Source: Brachypterus glaber (taxonomy: Eukaryota > Arthropoda > Insecta > Coleoptera > Kateretidae). From it: DNA of 64,000 bases. Under the pieces are notes generated by a model that was given only the letters and a program-made list of their open reading frames with translations, was not told where the DNA came from and did no database searches. The stretch spans positions 13,223,589 through 13,287,588 of the forward strand of contig OY294048.1 in assembly GCA_958510825.1 (NCBI GenBank), in the 5' to 3' direction. A program made the position numbers and the translations under genes. Positions 13,760 through 25,855 of the stretch are shown here, one piece after another (the stretch's first letter is position 1; every line of letters begins with the position of its first letter).

Positions 13760-14700
13760 TTTTAAATAACTCTTAATATTCTAGATATTTAAACGCACGG
13801 AATTACCCTCTGCGCGGTATGGCCCCCATGCCCCCCCTAAACCAGCCAGTGACAAAGTTCAGTGTACATCAGCAAGTAATTAAAAATATTAAAAATAAAG
13901 CTCGAAATAAAGCTTTTTAGTTTTCCTCGCCACACATACAATCTGGCTTACATTTGTTGTAAAATTAGTCGTTTTTACAACTCGAATTGTTTACATTGAG
14001 CTCGTCTTCAGGGAGGCCTCTGGCACATTAGATCATATCCTTGTGCAACTAGGTGTTGAAGAATAAGCCTTTAACTACGGTCGAGAAGAAATAGACCAGA
14101 TTCGAAACAGCAGCTTCCGTTTCCAATACGATTTTCTAGAAACGGTTTTTGTTTACGTTAACACTCTTAATTTCAAAATTATGTTTAAAATAGAACGTCA
14201 AAAAAAATTAGATCAGATTTATCAAATGACTATGAAATCATCTGTTTTATATCGCAAAACCGCATTGAATAAAGGTAAATTTATAGTGTTTTCCTACGAT
14301 CCCCTATGAAAATGACATTTACGCCTTAAATCAGACTTGTTTGATATTTTCATATCACCCCAGTTTGATATTTATGTATGTAGGTTCGCCTAATTTTGTT
14401 TAGATATTTACGTTGTAAATTCTACGAATTTTACTCACCTCGTTTTATATGCCATTTTCCACCTTTCATTACAGACTAATTATTAAACGCAAATAGATTA
14501 ACATTTTACTAATTTAAATAAAATTGACTTGATATCTAAACTGGAAGACAGGTGGGCGTTAACACGTTGTTGGATAAATGGATGTTATCAACTATACATA
14601 GGTATCACTGGCCAGAATGTTACAGGTAGGAAAATTTACCACCCAATCACGATAACCTTGTTAGCCCTCGAATGCCAGGTAGATATCCTAATATCTTAAT
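13760..14700. other. Intergenic, nothing recognised
   Basis: No gene found. A slightly GC-richer piece at 13990-14130 has only short open frames without splice signals that I would trust. Confidence 0.4.
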
Positions 14701-14702
14701 AT

Positions 14703-14760
14703 TAGGGGAGAAGGGGGTACTAAGAAACACTCGGGGTTTTAAGAAACAGAGAATTTTTGA
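14703..14760. mobile_element. Orphan TA-GGGGAGA terminus
   Basis: TAGGGGAGAAGGGGGTACTA then AAGAAACA, with the AAGAAACA word repeated at once (about 14722 and 14740). Matches the cap of the elements at 15641 and 31438. No right end seen. Confidence 0.5.
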
Positions 14761-14867
14761 ATTAGGATCTTACATAAGGCAGAAACTTTATTTTCTTAAT
14801 AATTAGTTTCTTGAATAAAATGCGAGATAAAATGTCTAAAAAATTAAATAATATACATACCTTTTTC

Positions 14868-15075
14868 AAATAGAGAATTTTATAAGCTTTAAAATGATGT
14901 ATCACATAACCCCCCTTTCCATAAAAAAATCCCCACCATGCCCACATTTTAAGACCTGAGAATATCAAATATATATACAAAAAACATATTTTTTCTTTCT
15001 TTTAAAGTTTAAAGGTAGGAATCTGTCAAATACCGTGCGGTACAAAAGTAACCCCCTCTTAACTTTTGAATTTTT
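14868..15075. repeat. Decayed family F foldback fragment
   Basis: Contains TTTTATAAGCTTTAAAATGA, CCCCCCTTTCC and then ACCGTGCGGTACAAAAGTAA, the same order as one half of the complete element at 18910-19638. Confidence 0.6.
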
Positions 15076-15316
15076 TGAATTAAAATTTGGAACCCATAAA
15101 TTTATGGTTAGGTATTTATAATTGCCTGGGTTCAAGTCTCAGCGTTACAAGGCGTTAAGGGGGTCAAAATGTTGCGTTAGGTATTTAAAGTATGACCCCT
15201 TATAATTTTAACGAGAATTTTAATAAGTATACCTATAGGTACTCTAAAACCGATGGCGCCCAACGCTTTTTGTTTTCATTTCTTATGGTTCACGCTACAA
15301 AATAAAAAATAACATG

Positions 15317-15380
15317 TAGGGGAAGGGGCTCTAAGATGACGAACTGGGTAAGTAGACGAATCGTCTATAACAAGATAACG
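15317..15380. mobile_element. Orphan TA-GGGGAAG terminus
   Basis: TAGGGGAAGGGGCTCTAAGA followed by TGACGAACTGGG. Same cap style as 14703 and 15641. A GATAAGATGGCGAATA word near 16600 could be its decayed far end, which would place the 15641-16557 element inside it; this is not proven. Confidence 0.4.
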
Positions 15381-15640
15381 TCAAATTGAAGTCTGTGGTA
15401 ACTATCTGACTAGAGCGGAAAATAAGAGCGCTAGTGTCATTCCTTCCAAAACGAAGTTGTTCGTTATAGAAGCCATGTTTGTTTAAATGGGTTTGGACTT
15501 TTTAACATTTAGTGTACCAACTTAAGTGAATAAAATATTATGGGTGAGTATTGGCCTGAAATTTATATATACACAGTTAACATAATTATAATTTAAATAC
15601 CTTAAATTAAAAAGTTTTAAATTAAGATTTTTTAACATTA

Positions 15641-16557
15641 GGGGTGACCGGGGCTAATTGTCGCACTTTTCATTCAAAATCAGTTTTTTCCTTTATTTTT
15701 GTATTTTTTTTTATTGACCTAATGGTAATTTTAGCTGCATGTTTCAGTAACATTATTTAAAGAAAAAACATGGAAAATTTTATAGGATATTAGAGTTATT
15801 TTTTTTTTGTGAAGTCTTGAAAATTGCGACAACGTGCCCCATCACGGGGCACGTTGTCGCGGCACTTCGAGTATATTTTTTTGAAGAAATATAAAGGCAT
15901 TTATAAAAATTATAAATAACTAATAAGACATGTGCCTCTCCACAAGCTGATTGTTGTCTAACTTTATACTTTTGTGCCAAAATTTCCAACTTTATAATTA
16001 AATAATATTTTTTTGTTTTTTTTTTTTTAATTTAATATAATTTAATAAACAGATTTATTTGCTATTCGACAAAGTTTCACTTTTTTAGACAGTTTTGAAT
16101 AAAAAAATGCCAAAAAGGAAATGTTATACCATGAACATATCTCCAGATCATGCGACAACTAGCCCCAAACCAAATGCGACAACTAGCCTCAGTGGTCAAT
16201 TTTACGTTATGTATCAAGTACTTTCTAATTAATGAATAAACACTCCTAAATGACAATATCAACAAATAATATACACCTTAAACTATTATTATACATAAAA
16301 TTCTCTTATCTTAATGCTTTAAATCAGTAACAATAAGAAAAAATATTTACCACAAAAAAATTACTGGGCTCTTTAATTTTTACATTTTTTGGTTTATCTA
16401 AATGTTCTTTTAATTTATTGCATTTAAGTTTACAAATGATAAATGGCACTGTTGTAACGCAGCGGTTAATCTTGGTTTGGCTCAGAAATATATTATACTT
16501 TTTAAGATATAAGCACTTCGACAACTTACCCCTGCGACAACTAGCCCCGGTCACCCC
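15641..16557. mobile_element. TA-GGGGTGACC element with GCGACAACTAGCCCC core words
   Basis: 917 bp flanked by TA (15639-15640, 16558-16559). Ends GGGGTGACCGGGGCTA and TAGCCCCGGTCACCCC are inverted. The word GCGACAAC plus TAGCCCC or GTGCCCC recurs inside on both strands (15827-15862, 16148-16190, 16532-16548). At 15827-15862 two copies face each other as a nearly perfect hairpin. No transposase frame. Confidence 0.85.
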
Positions 16558-16559
16558 TA

Positions 16560-17110
16560 CCTAATTATTATTATTTAAATAACATCAGTATAGGTGGATA
16601 AGATGGCGAATACTAAAAGCGGATAATACATATTATACATAAATAATATGGGTGTAGACGTTTCGAATGAAAAAAAAACTGTCAAATATGCGGGGATATG
16701 TGTAGAAATAATGGTGTTATCAGGATAGATTCTTTCCGTTGTTATATTTTATAAAATTTACTGTAATGTGATCAGTGGAACAAGATCATAATATAGGTAC
16801 CATTGATCACATCCTAGTTTACCTTGGATCATCACGTTATGTACCTAGAAGGAAGATAATATGTATTAAAAACAACATTTGTATACAGAAATTTGTATTT
16901 CAATATTGTGTTAAAGTCGGTTAAACTCGGTTAAAGTATACCCTAATTTTTTTTTGTATATATGTTTACAAGGAGTTACAATATGAAATATATAACTTAA
17001 AATTAATAGGCAACAGAAAAATTAGGTATGTAATTTAAATTTTACTCAAAATTAGTTAACTAAATCATTTAACTTTAAAGCTAAAAAATTCTACCTATAA
17101 TCATTGATGG
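16560..17110. other. Intergenic
   Basis: A word set around 16765-16845 (TTTACCTTGGATCATCAC) is inverted relative to 18850-18890 (GGGTGATCCAAGGTA), so the mariner at 17113 may have landed in an older, decayed inverted-repeat element. Otherwise nothing. Confidence 0.35.
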
Positions 17111-17254
17111 TACAGTTCCCGGCGTAAAAAATGAGATATGAAAAATGGTAACGTTTGAATTAGGTTTTAAACATTTGTTAATCTAGAAGGTTTATGACAG
17201 TTAGTGTCTATATTGTCAGTTAAAAGCAGAAATAAAATAAAATAAATTAAAATT

Positions 17255-18110
17255 ATGCCTAGACAATTAAATGAGACCCAAAGAGCTATAATAGCCGCAC
17301 ATTTGGAAAATGGGAAAACTATTGACCAGGTATCTGATGAATTTGGAATTCACCAAAGCACCATAGGGAGAATAAAAAAGAAGTGGGAAACAGAACGAAC
17401 AACTGCAAGACAAAGGGGATCAGGAAGACCACGAAAAACAACAGAGGAGCAGGATGAATCATTCTTGGATGTTCTGAGAGATGATCCATTTAAAACTACC
17501 CTTCAAGCTATGGTAGAAGTCAATTTTATAGCTTCAGACCGAACAGCCCGCAGAAGAATTGAGAATTCTGAAATGAAATGTAGGACTGCTGCTAAAAAGC
17601 CATTGTTATCAGATGATCACAAGGGGTCTAGGTTGGTATTTGCCCTAAACCACACGGATGCAAATTTTTGGCAAAACGTGGTGTTTTCTGATGAAAAAAC
17701 CTTTAAATCATCATGGTAAAATTAAGGTATATCGGCCACATGGTACGCGTTACAATGAACGTTATACTCGAAAAGTTCGCGCTTCAAGATTTTCAGTAAA
17801 TACCTGGGCTTGGATAAGCAATCAAGGTCCCGGTGTACTGGTTATTCTAGAAGAAAACCTTAATGGAGAATCTTACTGCAGAATTCTTGAAGAAGCAATG
17901 CTACCATCAGTTAATCTAGTATTTCCCAATAACAACTTTAAATTCCATATATGATTAAGAAAATAAACACAGTTAATTTTAGGCCCCAAAATAGAGCTCA
18001 ACTAATTGAAGCTATTCGTGAAGCTTGGAATAACTTAACAGTGCAGTATTGCCAAAACCTTGTTAATTCAATGCCAAGAAGAATAAATTTGGTACTAGAA
18101 TGGAAATCCA
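17255..18110 (+). pseudogene. Tc1/mariner transposase, frameshifted and missing part of the catalytic core
   Basis: Residues 1-45 form the first helix-turn-helix (RQLNETQRAIIAAHLENG, then HQSTIGRIKKKW). GSGRPRK at 55-61 is the GRPR linker that binds the minor groove, and the second HTH follows. FSDEKTF around residue 146 carries the first catalytic Asp. A frameshift near 17717 moves the frame; it continues as VYRPHGTRYNERY ... WAWISNQGPGVLVI ... NGESYCRILEE to about 17945. The stretch that should hold the second Asp (DN box) and the final Asp/Glu is deleted there, after which RAQLIEAIREAWNNLT and the C-terminus (to 18110) resume. Intact relatives are ~340 residues long. No activity is possible. 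Confidence 0.92.
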
Positions 18111-18167
18111 ACAAGATATTAATTATTATTATTTACATTGTTTTCTAGTACCAAATTTATTCTTCTT
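18076..18167. repeat. 25-bp perfect inverted repeat inside the mariner
   Basis: The 3' end of the transposase frame (18076-18100, AAGAAGAATAAATTTGG and on) recurs inverted at 18143-18167 with a 42-nt AT spacer. It looks like a fold-back rearrangement within this copy. Confidence 0.75.
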
Positions 18168-18909
18168 GACAAGTTTTGTAACTTATTTGGGGCTCTCCAT
18201 GCTTTTGAATTATGATTAAGATTTTTATAGCTCAAAATATTATTTTATACCTATTTTAGTATAAGAATAAATGTTTTTGGGTTTTTGTTTTTAATAAAAA
18301 ATGTATTTTTAGTTTCGTTATTGTTTTTGAGTATATATTAACTTTCAGTCTGGGTTAGTAGTAACAACTATTAGTTGTCAGTCAACCAATCAATTCTTTC
18401 ATAAAAACTAATATTTAACCATAACCTATTTTTTTAAATCCAATTTAATTCAGGAATTATTACTATTAAATGTCAGATCGCAATATGTCAATATCTCATT
18501 TTTTATGCCGGGAACTGTATAGGACCTTGTTTTGATCCAGGGTACATGATGGTGCGTTTTTCCAAAAGTAACCTTCTCAACATTTTAAGTTATGTTTAAA
18601 ACTGAAATATGGCATAACAAATTACTCACCAATAAGCAGTGATTCAGATAGAATGTGATTTAAAACACAAAACACAATCGTCAACTTGTAAAAAAAATAA
18701 ACAGTAAAACCAAAAGTTGTTACTTTTTGAGCTAAAAAATTTATATTTTACTCGAAATAATAGCATATGGACAAATAGGTACTCTCCCGCTTGCTTGCAC
18801 TCTACCGAGTAAACATTGTCAGATTTGTCAGGTAGATAGCAGCATCTGTCAAGAAACTGAAGGGTGATCCAAGGTACACTATGATCAAGGTACAACAGTC
18901 TACCCTATA

Positions 18910-19638
18910 CAGTGCGGTCCAAAAGTCACCCCCCCCTTTTAACTTTTGAACGAGTTGAGATATCGACTTCAAATTTAGAACTATTAAATAAGACAACTTA
19001 AACTATCTTTTAGAATATATTTGATATTTTCAGCTCTTAAAATGTGGGCAGGGGGGCATGGGGGGACATTTTTTAAATGGAAAGGGGGGTCGTGTGATAC
19101 ATCATTTTAAAGCTTATAAAATTCTCTATTTAAACTAACATTTTTAAATTTTTAAAAAATGTTTTTTAAGGTTTTTATTTTTCAATTTTTTGTGTTAAAA
19201 CATTAGATTTTTTAAGTTTTTTTTTTTATAAATTTTTATTTATGTCAACTAAAATTAGTTTAAAAGTATAATTAACATTTTTGTATGATAAAATAAGGCA
19301 TTATTAAAATATTATTTGTTTTTTTTTTAGAGGAATTTTGACATTACTACCCATTTTCAACCCCATTTTAAACCCAATTTTTTTTATTTTTTAATTTAAA
19401 AATATGGAGTTAAATGGAGAGTTTTATAAGCTTTATAATGATGTATTACACGACCCCCCTTTCCATTTAAAAAAATGTGCCCCCGTGCCCCCTGCCCACA
19501 TTTTAGGAGCTGAAAGTATTAAATATATGCTAAAAGATAGTTTAAGTTGTCTTATTTAAAAGTTTCAAATTTGAAGTCGATATCTCAACTGGTTCAAAAG
19601 TTAAGAGGGGGGGGGGGGGTGACTTTTGGACCGATCTG
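18910..19638. mobile_element. Family F foldback, mariner-like (CAGTGCGGTCC termini)
   Basis: 729 bp with TA at 18908-18909 and 19639-19640. Left end CAGTGCGGTCCAAAAGTCAC, right end its complement with one changed base pair (GTGACTTTTGGACCGATCTG). Arms of ~230 bp contain the phrases AACTTTTGAACGAGTTGAGA and GTCGTGTGATACATCATTTT. Decayed pieces occur at 10200-10420, its duplicate at 12092-12312, 14868-15075, 34395-34605, 56400-56495 and 60240-60305. Non-coding. Confidence 0.85.
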
Positions 19639-20096
19639 TATATTGGATTCAAGTGGACCATAGACCTTTAAATTCGTAAAAATTTTGGCCTGCGGCGCTA
19701 GAGCTTTCTTACAATTTTGTGAAATTTGGAATTGTTAATACCTGCAGCACTAGGGTTTTCTCACATTTTTGTGAAATTTTTAATAATAAAACTGTTTAAA
19801 AATGAAAATAGATCATTAAGTTCATAAAAATTTTCGCCTGTTACACTAGGGCTTTTTTACGTTTTTTTTTTATTATTTAAGATTGTAAAATCTACCGTTG
19901 TCAAGGCTTGTTTACCTTGGCAACCAATAAAATCAGTGAACTCATTTATTATTGACCGTTATTAAGAAGCATTGTTTATTGACGACGGTCAATAATGATA
20001 AAATTTAAGACAACTACTAACCTTTTTCAACTTATATGTCAAACTGACAGCTATATCAAAATATTTTTTAAACTATATTTTTAACTAATATTTTTA
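19639..20096. repeat. Degenerate short tandem units with CCTGCGGCGCTAG
   Basis: A ~90-bp unit with CCTGCGGCGCTAG (or decayed forms) plus CTTTCTTAC and TTTGTGAAATTT appears about three times at 19690-19870. Two further units lie at 23915-24060. No coding. Confidence 0.5.
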
Positions 20097-20104
20097 GTTA
20101 CTAG

Positions 20105-20517
20105 CAGGGCCGTAGCTATGGGGGGGGTGGGGGGGGGGGGGTAGCCTCCCCCTACCTATATTGAAATAAAAAAAAGTTGCATATTTCATGGATTAAAAAC
20201 ATAAAAGTTGCATATTTCATACATTAAAAATACATATTTTTTCTAGAGTGGGACCTTTTTTTTTTAGTCGTGGTTTTGAGAAAGAATGGGACTTTTTATC
20301 TTGAAATCAAAATAGTTGCATATTTCATGGATTAAAAACATAAAAGTTGCATATTTAAGGAATTAAAAATATAAAAAAATATTTTTTCTATCTAGGGTGG
20401 GACCTTTTTTTTTTTTAGTCATGAACTTTTTTTGATGATGAAAAAAGTTGTGTCTAAAAAAAAGTTGCAATTTTTAACCTCCTCCCCTCCCACCACATCT
20501 CCTTCGCTACGGCCCTG
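20105..20517. mobile_element. hAT MITE with internal tandem repeat
   Basis: 413 bp flanked by the 8-bp duplication GTTACTAG (20097-20104, 20518-20525). Ends CAGGGCCGTAGC and GCTACGGCCCTG are perfect inverted repeats; 8-bp target duplications with CAGGG ends mark the hAT superfamily. The interior is a ~135-bp unit repeated nearly twice (about 20177-20275 and 20311-20425), built from GTTGCATATTTCATGGATTA and ending in GGGACC plus a T run. Confidence 0.9.
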
Positions 20518-20558
20518 GTTACTAGCTTTAGGTAGTAGAAAAAATATTATATGCACCA

Positions 20559-20658
20559 CGTATGCGAACGGTCTTAAGTGTTCTCGACTGATTTTTCGCT
20601 TCGACTCCGTCTCAGCAAAAAAAATTCAGTCTAGAACACTAAAGACTTAGTTCGCATA
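20559..20658. repeat. 100-bp imperfect hairpin
   Basis: TATGCGAACGGTCTTAAGTG plus TTCTCGACTGA at the left pairs with its approximate complement ending TTAGTTCGCATA at the right. Arms are ~32 bp and the loop ~35 nt. Confidence 0.65.
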
Positions 20659-20662
20659 GGTA

Positions 20663-21565
20663 GAGGAAAGTCGCCTAATTTCGGATACCATTTACAATGT
20701 ATTCAATATTTAATACTCTGTATTACTTTTTGATATTTTTTTTATATAACCAGATACAACTTATTATAGCGAACCATGATTTATTATAAAAGCAATTTTA
20801 TTACAGTTTATTTTTTCCAAAAAACACGGTTAAAAAAAATCAGCGCATTTTTGTGCATTTGAAAAAGGGCTCCTAATTTCGGACATATCCGAAAATATTT
20901 TTTCAAGAGTAGATCTGGATCCCATTGCTTATGTTTCTTGTTATTCCTTCATATTTAAGACGTAATTTAATCATTAAGCGATTTTCTACGAAATACTATA
21001 GGAACTATAATTTTAGATTCCCAATTTCGAATATCTTAGTATCTTAGGTAATTTTCGTTTTTTCAAAATTGTTTATCTTAGTTTGTTGTATCATTATAAA
21101 AAAAATAATTAATGGTTGGTTATCCTGAATAATAGTTACCTTGCGGATATCCGAAATTGGGAATCAAATGCACAAAAATGGTCTATCCGAAATTAGGCAA
21201 CTTTCTGCTTTTTAGATTAGAAATTTGTAGAATGTTTACGTTTTCAAATTGATTAATTATGAATAGTGGATCAACTTAACTAACATCATAACTTACCCAA
21301 GACAGAATCACGAACTTTTATAACGATTATTTATAAAATAAACAAGCATAATAATGCAACTGAGCACAAAACTGCCATTTGCAATATAAACGATCCTTGC
21401 TGCCATTTAAAGGGGAGAAGCTCTACCGTTATCATATTACAGGACGGATTTAGTTTGACTTTTGGCTTCACATAAAAGTAGGTTTCTGTTTACCTTTGCA
21501 GACAGTATCTTAAATACACTACTATCCGAAATTTGGAAACCATCCGAAATTAGGCGCATTTCCTC
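20663..21565. mobile_element. TA-GAGGAAAG element with CTAATTTCGGA core words
   Basis: 903 bp flanked by TA (20661-20662, 21566-21567). Ends GAGGAAAGTCGCCTAATTTC and its near complement GAAATTAGGCGCATTTCCTC. The word CTAATTTCGGA, or its complement TCCGAAATTAGG/TCCGAAATTGGG, recurs at about 20673, 20872, 20890, 21150, 21184, 21524 and 21541. Similar size and design to 15641-16557 and 31438-32401. Non-coding. Confidence 0.85.
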
Positions 21566-21567
21566 TA

Positions 21568-22022
21568 CTAGGTGCATACTATACTAATTTTAATCGTTCC
21601 AAATAAAAACAAATGTAGAGAATGTTTAATCTTTAAAACAAAAAAAGATTCAGTCAATTCGTAGTATCCGAAATATTTAAATATAAAAAATGGCAATTTT
21701 TTAGGTGGATCGATTTTTATGCTCTCAAGTGTATTTTACAAAATATTTTCAAAAAATACTTTTCCAAAATGATTTTTTTCGTACATCTGCGCATCCTTTC
21801 CTAGAAGTTGTTTGTTTAAGCAACACCCAGATGTCACAATGCTCCGCCCTAGCACGCCCCCTGTTCCGCACCGTCGAAATTTATGTAAACGGTTTATGGC
21901 TCGAACTAATTACGCTAATTACTAAACAAGCAGGGAAGATATTTATTTATTAGCATTAGTACGTATATTGCTTTCTTATTCGTAAATTTAAAAAAAAATA
22001 TATTAATTTTTTTTACTGATAA
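21568..22022. other. Intergenic
   Basis: One GC-richer patch (21780-21910) carries an 82-codon frame at 21705-21953 with no recognisable domain or splice context. Not called as a gene. Confidence 0.4.
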
Positions 22023-22024
22023 TA

Positions 22025-22620
22025 CAGGGTGTTTACTAAGTACGGTACGTAACTTTAGGGTGTAAATGCTTAGAAAAAAAGTTCCTATAAACCTACCCAG
22101 ATAGCACATAATAAATATTAGATATCCAGGGGATATACTTTCTGGATATAGATTATATTCATTGGATAGCCATTAGATATCCCATAGACATCCAAATGTC
22201 CGCATATATCCAGGATATCCACGAGATATCCAATGGACATCTATTTTTTTAACCTCCCGGAAGTATATCCACTGGATATCCATGGATATCCATGATGGAT
22301 ATCTAGTGGATATACTTTAGAGAGGTCAAAAAATAGATGTCCAGTGGATATCCTGGATATAGGCGGACTTTTTGATGTCCATGGGATATCTAATGGCTAT
22401 CCAGGCTATCCAATGGATATACTCTTTATCCAGAAAGTATATCCCCTGGATATATAATAGTTATTATGTGCTATCTGGGTATGCCCTAAAACGACTCGTA
22501 AGGGAGCTACGCCCCTTCAAATGGAACGTTTTAGGACATATGTTTATAGGAACTTTTTTTCATATTTTTGGGTAAGGAATTACACCCGAAAGTTACGTAC
22601 CGTACTTAGTAAACACCCTG
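22025..22620. mobile_element. TA-flanked foldback, CAGGGTGTTTACTAAG termini, with nested MITE
   Basis: Ends CAGGGTGTTTACTAAGTACG and its complement at 22601-22620, flanked by TA. The arms share CTATAAACATATG-type and GGGAGCTACGCCCCTTC words with family A. The element is split by the GGATATCC MITE at 22096-22479, so its own length is about 210 bp. Confidence 0.82.
22096..22479. mobile_element. GGATATCC MITE, second copy, with provable TA target
   Basis: Ends CCCAGATAGCACATAATA and TTATTATGTGCTATCTGGG, flanked by TA. The host foldback's other arm shows the uninterrupted sequence at this position, so the TA duplication is directly demonstrated. The interior is an almost unbroken series of GGATATCC-type palindromes on both strands, including CCATGGATATCCATGATGG. 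Confidence 0.92.
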
Positions 22621-22622
22621 TA

Positions 22623-24523
22623 TATGTAATAAAATAATAAAAACAAATTGTTATGAGATTCAATATCAGCGACTCCTATTAAACTCCTATTATACTTCTA
22701 TTATACCTACTCCTGTATAATACAGCACCCGGGAATGGTTAGAAAACCTAATCTAATCAGTTTCAGCGACCTCAAAAACGCCTATAAGTACCTATACCTA
22801 TATACCAGTTTTTAGGTAAATATTGTAAATATTTAAAAATTATTGCCACCTCATATTATTATTAGATACAGTTTCAGCGACCTCAAAACTCAGTATATAC
22901 CAATTTTCAATTGTTAGGGAAAAAATATTGTATTTTTACCATTTTCCCCCTTACCCCACGACAATGTTTACTAAAAAAAAAAATAAGCGAGAACTCTTGG
23001 TAACACAACTGTATGCCAAATTTTAAGTCTATAGCCTAAAGCGTTCTTAGGTTATCGCTCATTCAGAATTTCCCGGTCATGAGCGGTCAGGTCGAATGAC
23101 AATTTAATTTTTGCCCGAAATCGATTTTTATTACATAAAAATAAACAAAATAAAAATACAAACGAATACCTACAATAATTTTCCAAAAATTTTAAAGTTT
23201 TCAAAATAGTCGGTCGGTCTGTTTGTCCGGATAATTTCTATACTAATTCTGCCTTTGTTTTAAAAATTTGCATATAAATTTCACACCATGTTTTGTCCAA
23301 ACAAAATAAACATCGTTTTCAACCCCAAAATGTAGGCCCACATCCTGGGTGGCTAAACTAGCGCCAGTAAACCGATAGTGTTTTGTTTATGTCCGTGTGT
23401 CAGACTAATGTCTACACATGGTTTCAAGTTTATTGCAACATTTCAAGGGTCAACTGAACCCTTAAATTAAGAATCATTTTTGCCATTAATTAACACTTGT
23501 CTAAAGTTATGTAAATCTTGAAAAAGTTGGATGCCTACTAGCCATTCTTCGAGGCAAAAAAAAAATAATCATTTTTGCCCCCTGCCTCTTTGTTCCGCCT
23601 TAATTTTTGGATCTAAAATTTGATGACTGGCAAAAAACTTGCTTACTCAAAATAAAGTATAAAATTATTTTTTTTTTATTTTCTTCGGAAAATAAAAGTG
23701 CTATTACAAAAATTAATAATCAACCACAGTTACTCAATTACTACGCCACTGGTCTAACAGTTAATTTTATTTTAACGTTAAATGTTTACATTTTTTATCT
23801 ATTATAAAACAATCAGGGGCGAATACAAGGGGGGGGGGTAATTCCACCCCCACCCCCCCCCAGGATAAAATAATTTCAAAATTTGTAGAACTTAAGCGTA
23901 AAATTCGTAAAAGAAATCGCCTGCGGCGCTAGAGATCCTTGTATTGTTGTAAATTTTATATTTAATTAATTGTAAATTAAAAGACTGGTTTAAAATTAAA
24001 ATAGACCATCGAATTTGTAAAAACTTCGCCTGCGGCGCTAGGGCTTTCTTACGTTTTTTTCTTAATGCGTAACAAGGGGTCGGTTGCTATTTAAAAAGAA
24101 ATGGGGTGGGTGGGTGCAAAGGAGTAAAAATTTTGATAGCGTTTTTTACACCAAAATTAAAAATAAAAATCGATCTGTCCAAACCTTTTTTTTTTGACTT
24201 GTAACTGGAAAGTTAATCGGGTGATTTTTAATATACGCACTGTATATTTTTCTTTTTAAAAGCTGGCTAGAAATAGACTGCCCAGTTTTGCATTTACAAA
24301 GGGCACATTTGGCCAAAAAAACAGAAAACAGATCTTCATTGTTGTACATAACGAAATTTTACGATGGTTTCACACAGGCACATATGGCTAAAAATAGGAC
24401 ATGGCTATAACATTTTTAAGGCATCTAATAAAACATGTACCGAGTAGCAGCAATAAAGACATTAAATTCTTCAGAGATAAGAGTCAAATTTTCTAAATTA
24501 CACTGTGAAAAATATACACTTGT
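22623..24523. other. Intergenic, degenerate repeats
   Basis: No gene. GTTTCAGCGACCTCAAAA occurs twice (about 22761 and 22870), a word shared with the end of the CACTA-like element at 43001-44081. CAGGGGCGAATACAAGGGG near 23813 looks like one end of a hAT MITE without its partner. Two CCTGCGGCGCTAG units lie at 23915-24060. Confidence 0.45.
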
Positions 24524-25259
24524 TTAACACGTTAAGCGCCATGAGCACCATATATGGTGGTCAGTTAATTTGCCAAAATTGATCTGAGCACCATATTTGG
24601 TGCTCAGACAGAAGAGTTTAAATATTTGCATAATAAATCGAAATACTTAGATAGTGGCAAAAAAAACATTTGTTTAGCATTCTAAAACCTAAAGGATGAA
24701 AAAAAGGGCCTTAGCCGATACGTTTACTTTTCCGACCCCTGCCAATGGAAGGGAAAGTACTGTTATCGTGCAAACATTCAAAATCGAGAAAACGACCGTG
24801 TTATCCATTTTAAGGTCTCATATTGCGATTAGACCCTTTGTCAGTATGATGCCTGTCTGTCCATCTGTCTGTCTGTCTGTCTCTAAACCTTCACGATAAC
24901 TACCGATCGGTTTATCCGAATACAAATATTAGTTTTTATTTAAAAATAAAAATAAAAAAAATAATTTTTTGTATAACAAAATATGAAAAATTTGAGGTTT
25001 AGGTCTTTAGTGTAGAGGGTACCTAATGTTTCTTGTTTTTTTGAATTGTCTATTTGGCGATGGCGACAGTGCTAATATTTTATTGTTTAAATAAAAACCT
25101 TATAACTATGTAATATTTTAATTTTACTTAATACAACTCTCATGACTTTGAAAGAAGCACGCTACACAAAATTATTTACTACATTTTGGACTTTTGTAAC
25201 TTGTCTTTGGTGTATTTTTTTGGGCGTAAATGCGATCATGTCTTCTTAGATCATAGTAA

Positions 25260-25575
25260 CATTTACTACAACGGCTTCTTTTATTCACACTTTTTTTTAA
25301 TTTTTTTTAAATTGATCTTATAATAAAAGTATTTTTTCCTAAAAAAAAATAATATGAATTTTCTTTCAGCATTTTTCGATTTTTTTTTAAGTTTAACCCA
25401 CAATAACTTTTTTGTTTTTGGGGGGACTACTTTCAAAAACAATAGGGATCTTCCCCTCATAGAATTTGCTTTTTCCTGAAAATTTCAATACGATCGGATT
25501 ATTCGTTCTTGAGTTATCGCGTCTACAAAAATTGTGACATCGGACAGACGGACGGATGAAGAGACAAACATTTAA
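25260..25575. repeat. Dispersed repeat J, copy 2
   Basis: Carries GATCGGATTATTCGTTCTTG then AGTTATCGCGTCTACAAAAA and GACAGACGGACGG, matching 6590-6860 and especially 46090-46375. Inserted in, or fused into, the piggyBac remnant. Confidence 0.65.
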
Positions 25576-25855
25576 AAAAAACAAAAGTTGCTTATTTTTT
25601 CATGAAACAAATTTGTATCCAATCATTTTTTGTCTAGGACGATTTTTGATTTTTTTGAAAATTCGAAACTACCGTATAATATTATTCTAGCGCTGGCGCT
25701 GTGAATGAAGAAAAAATATGTAAAAATTGTTGTTCTGATTTTTCTCTGACAGCCGGTCTCGGTAAAATTAATTACAATCGAATAATGTTTTACGATAAAA
25801 AAATATATCGACTAAAATTAAGGCTATAAATAAAATAAATAAACTAAATAAACTA

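Larger units (their letters stand above)
17113..18517 (+). mobile_element. Tc1/mariner transposon, internally deleted
   Basis: 1405 bp with a TA duplication at 17111-17112 and 18518-18519. Terminal inverted repeats begin CAGTTCCCGGCGTAAAAAAT at the left and match the right end, which reads GCCGGGAACTG. It encodes a broken transposase (17255-18110). The internal deletion and the hairpin at 18076-18167 show it is dead. Confidence 0.93.
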
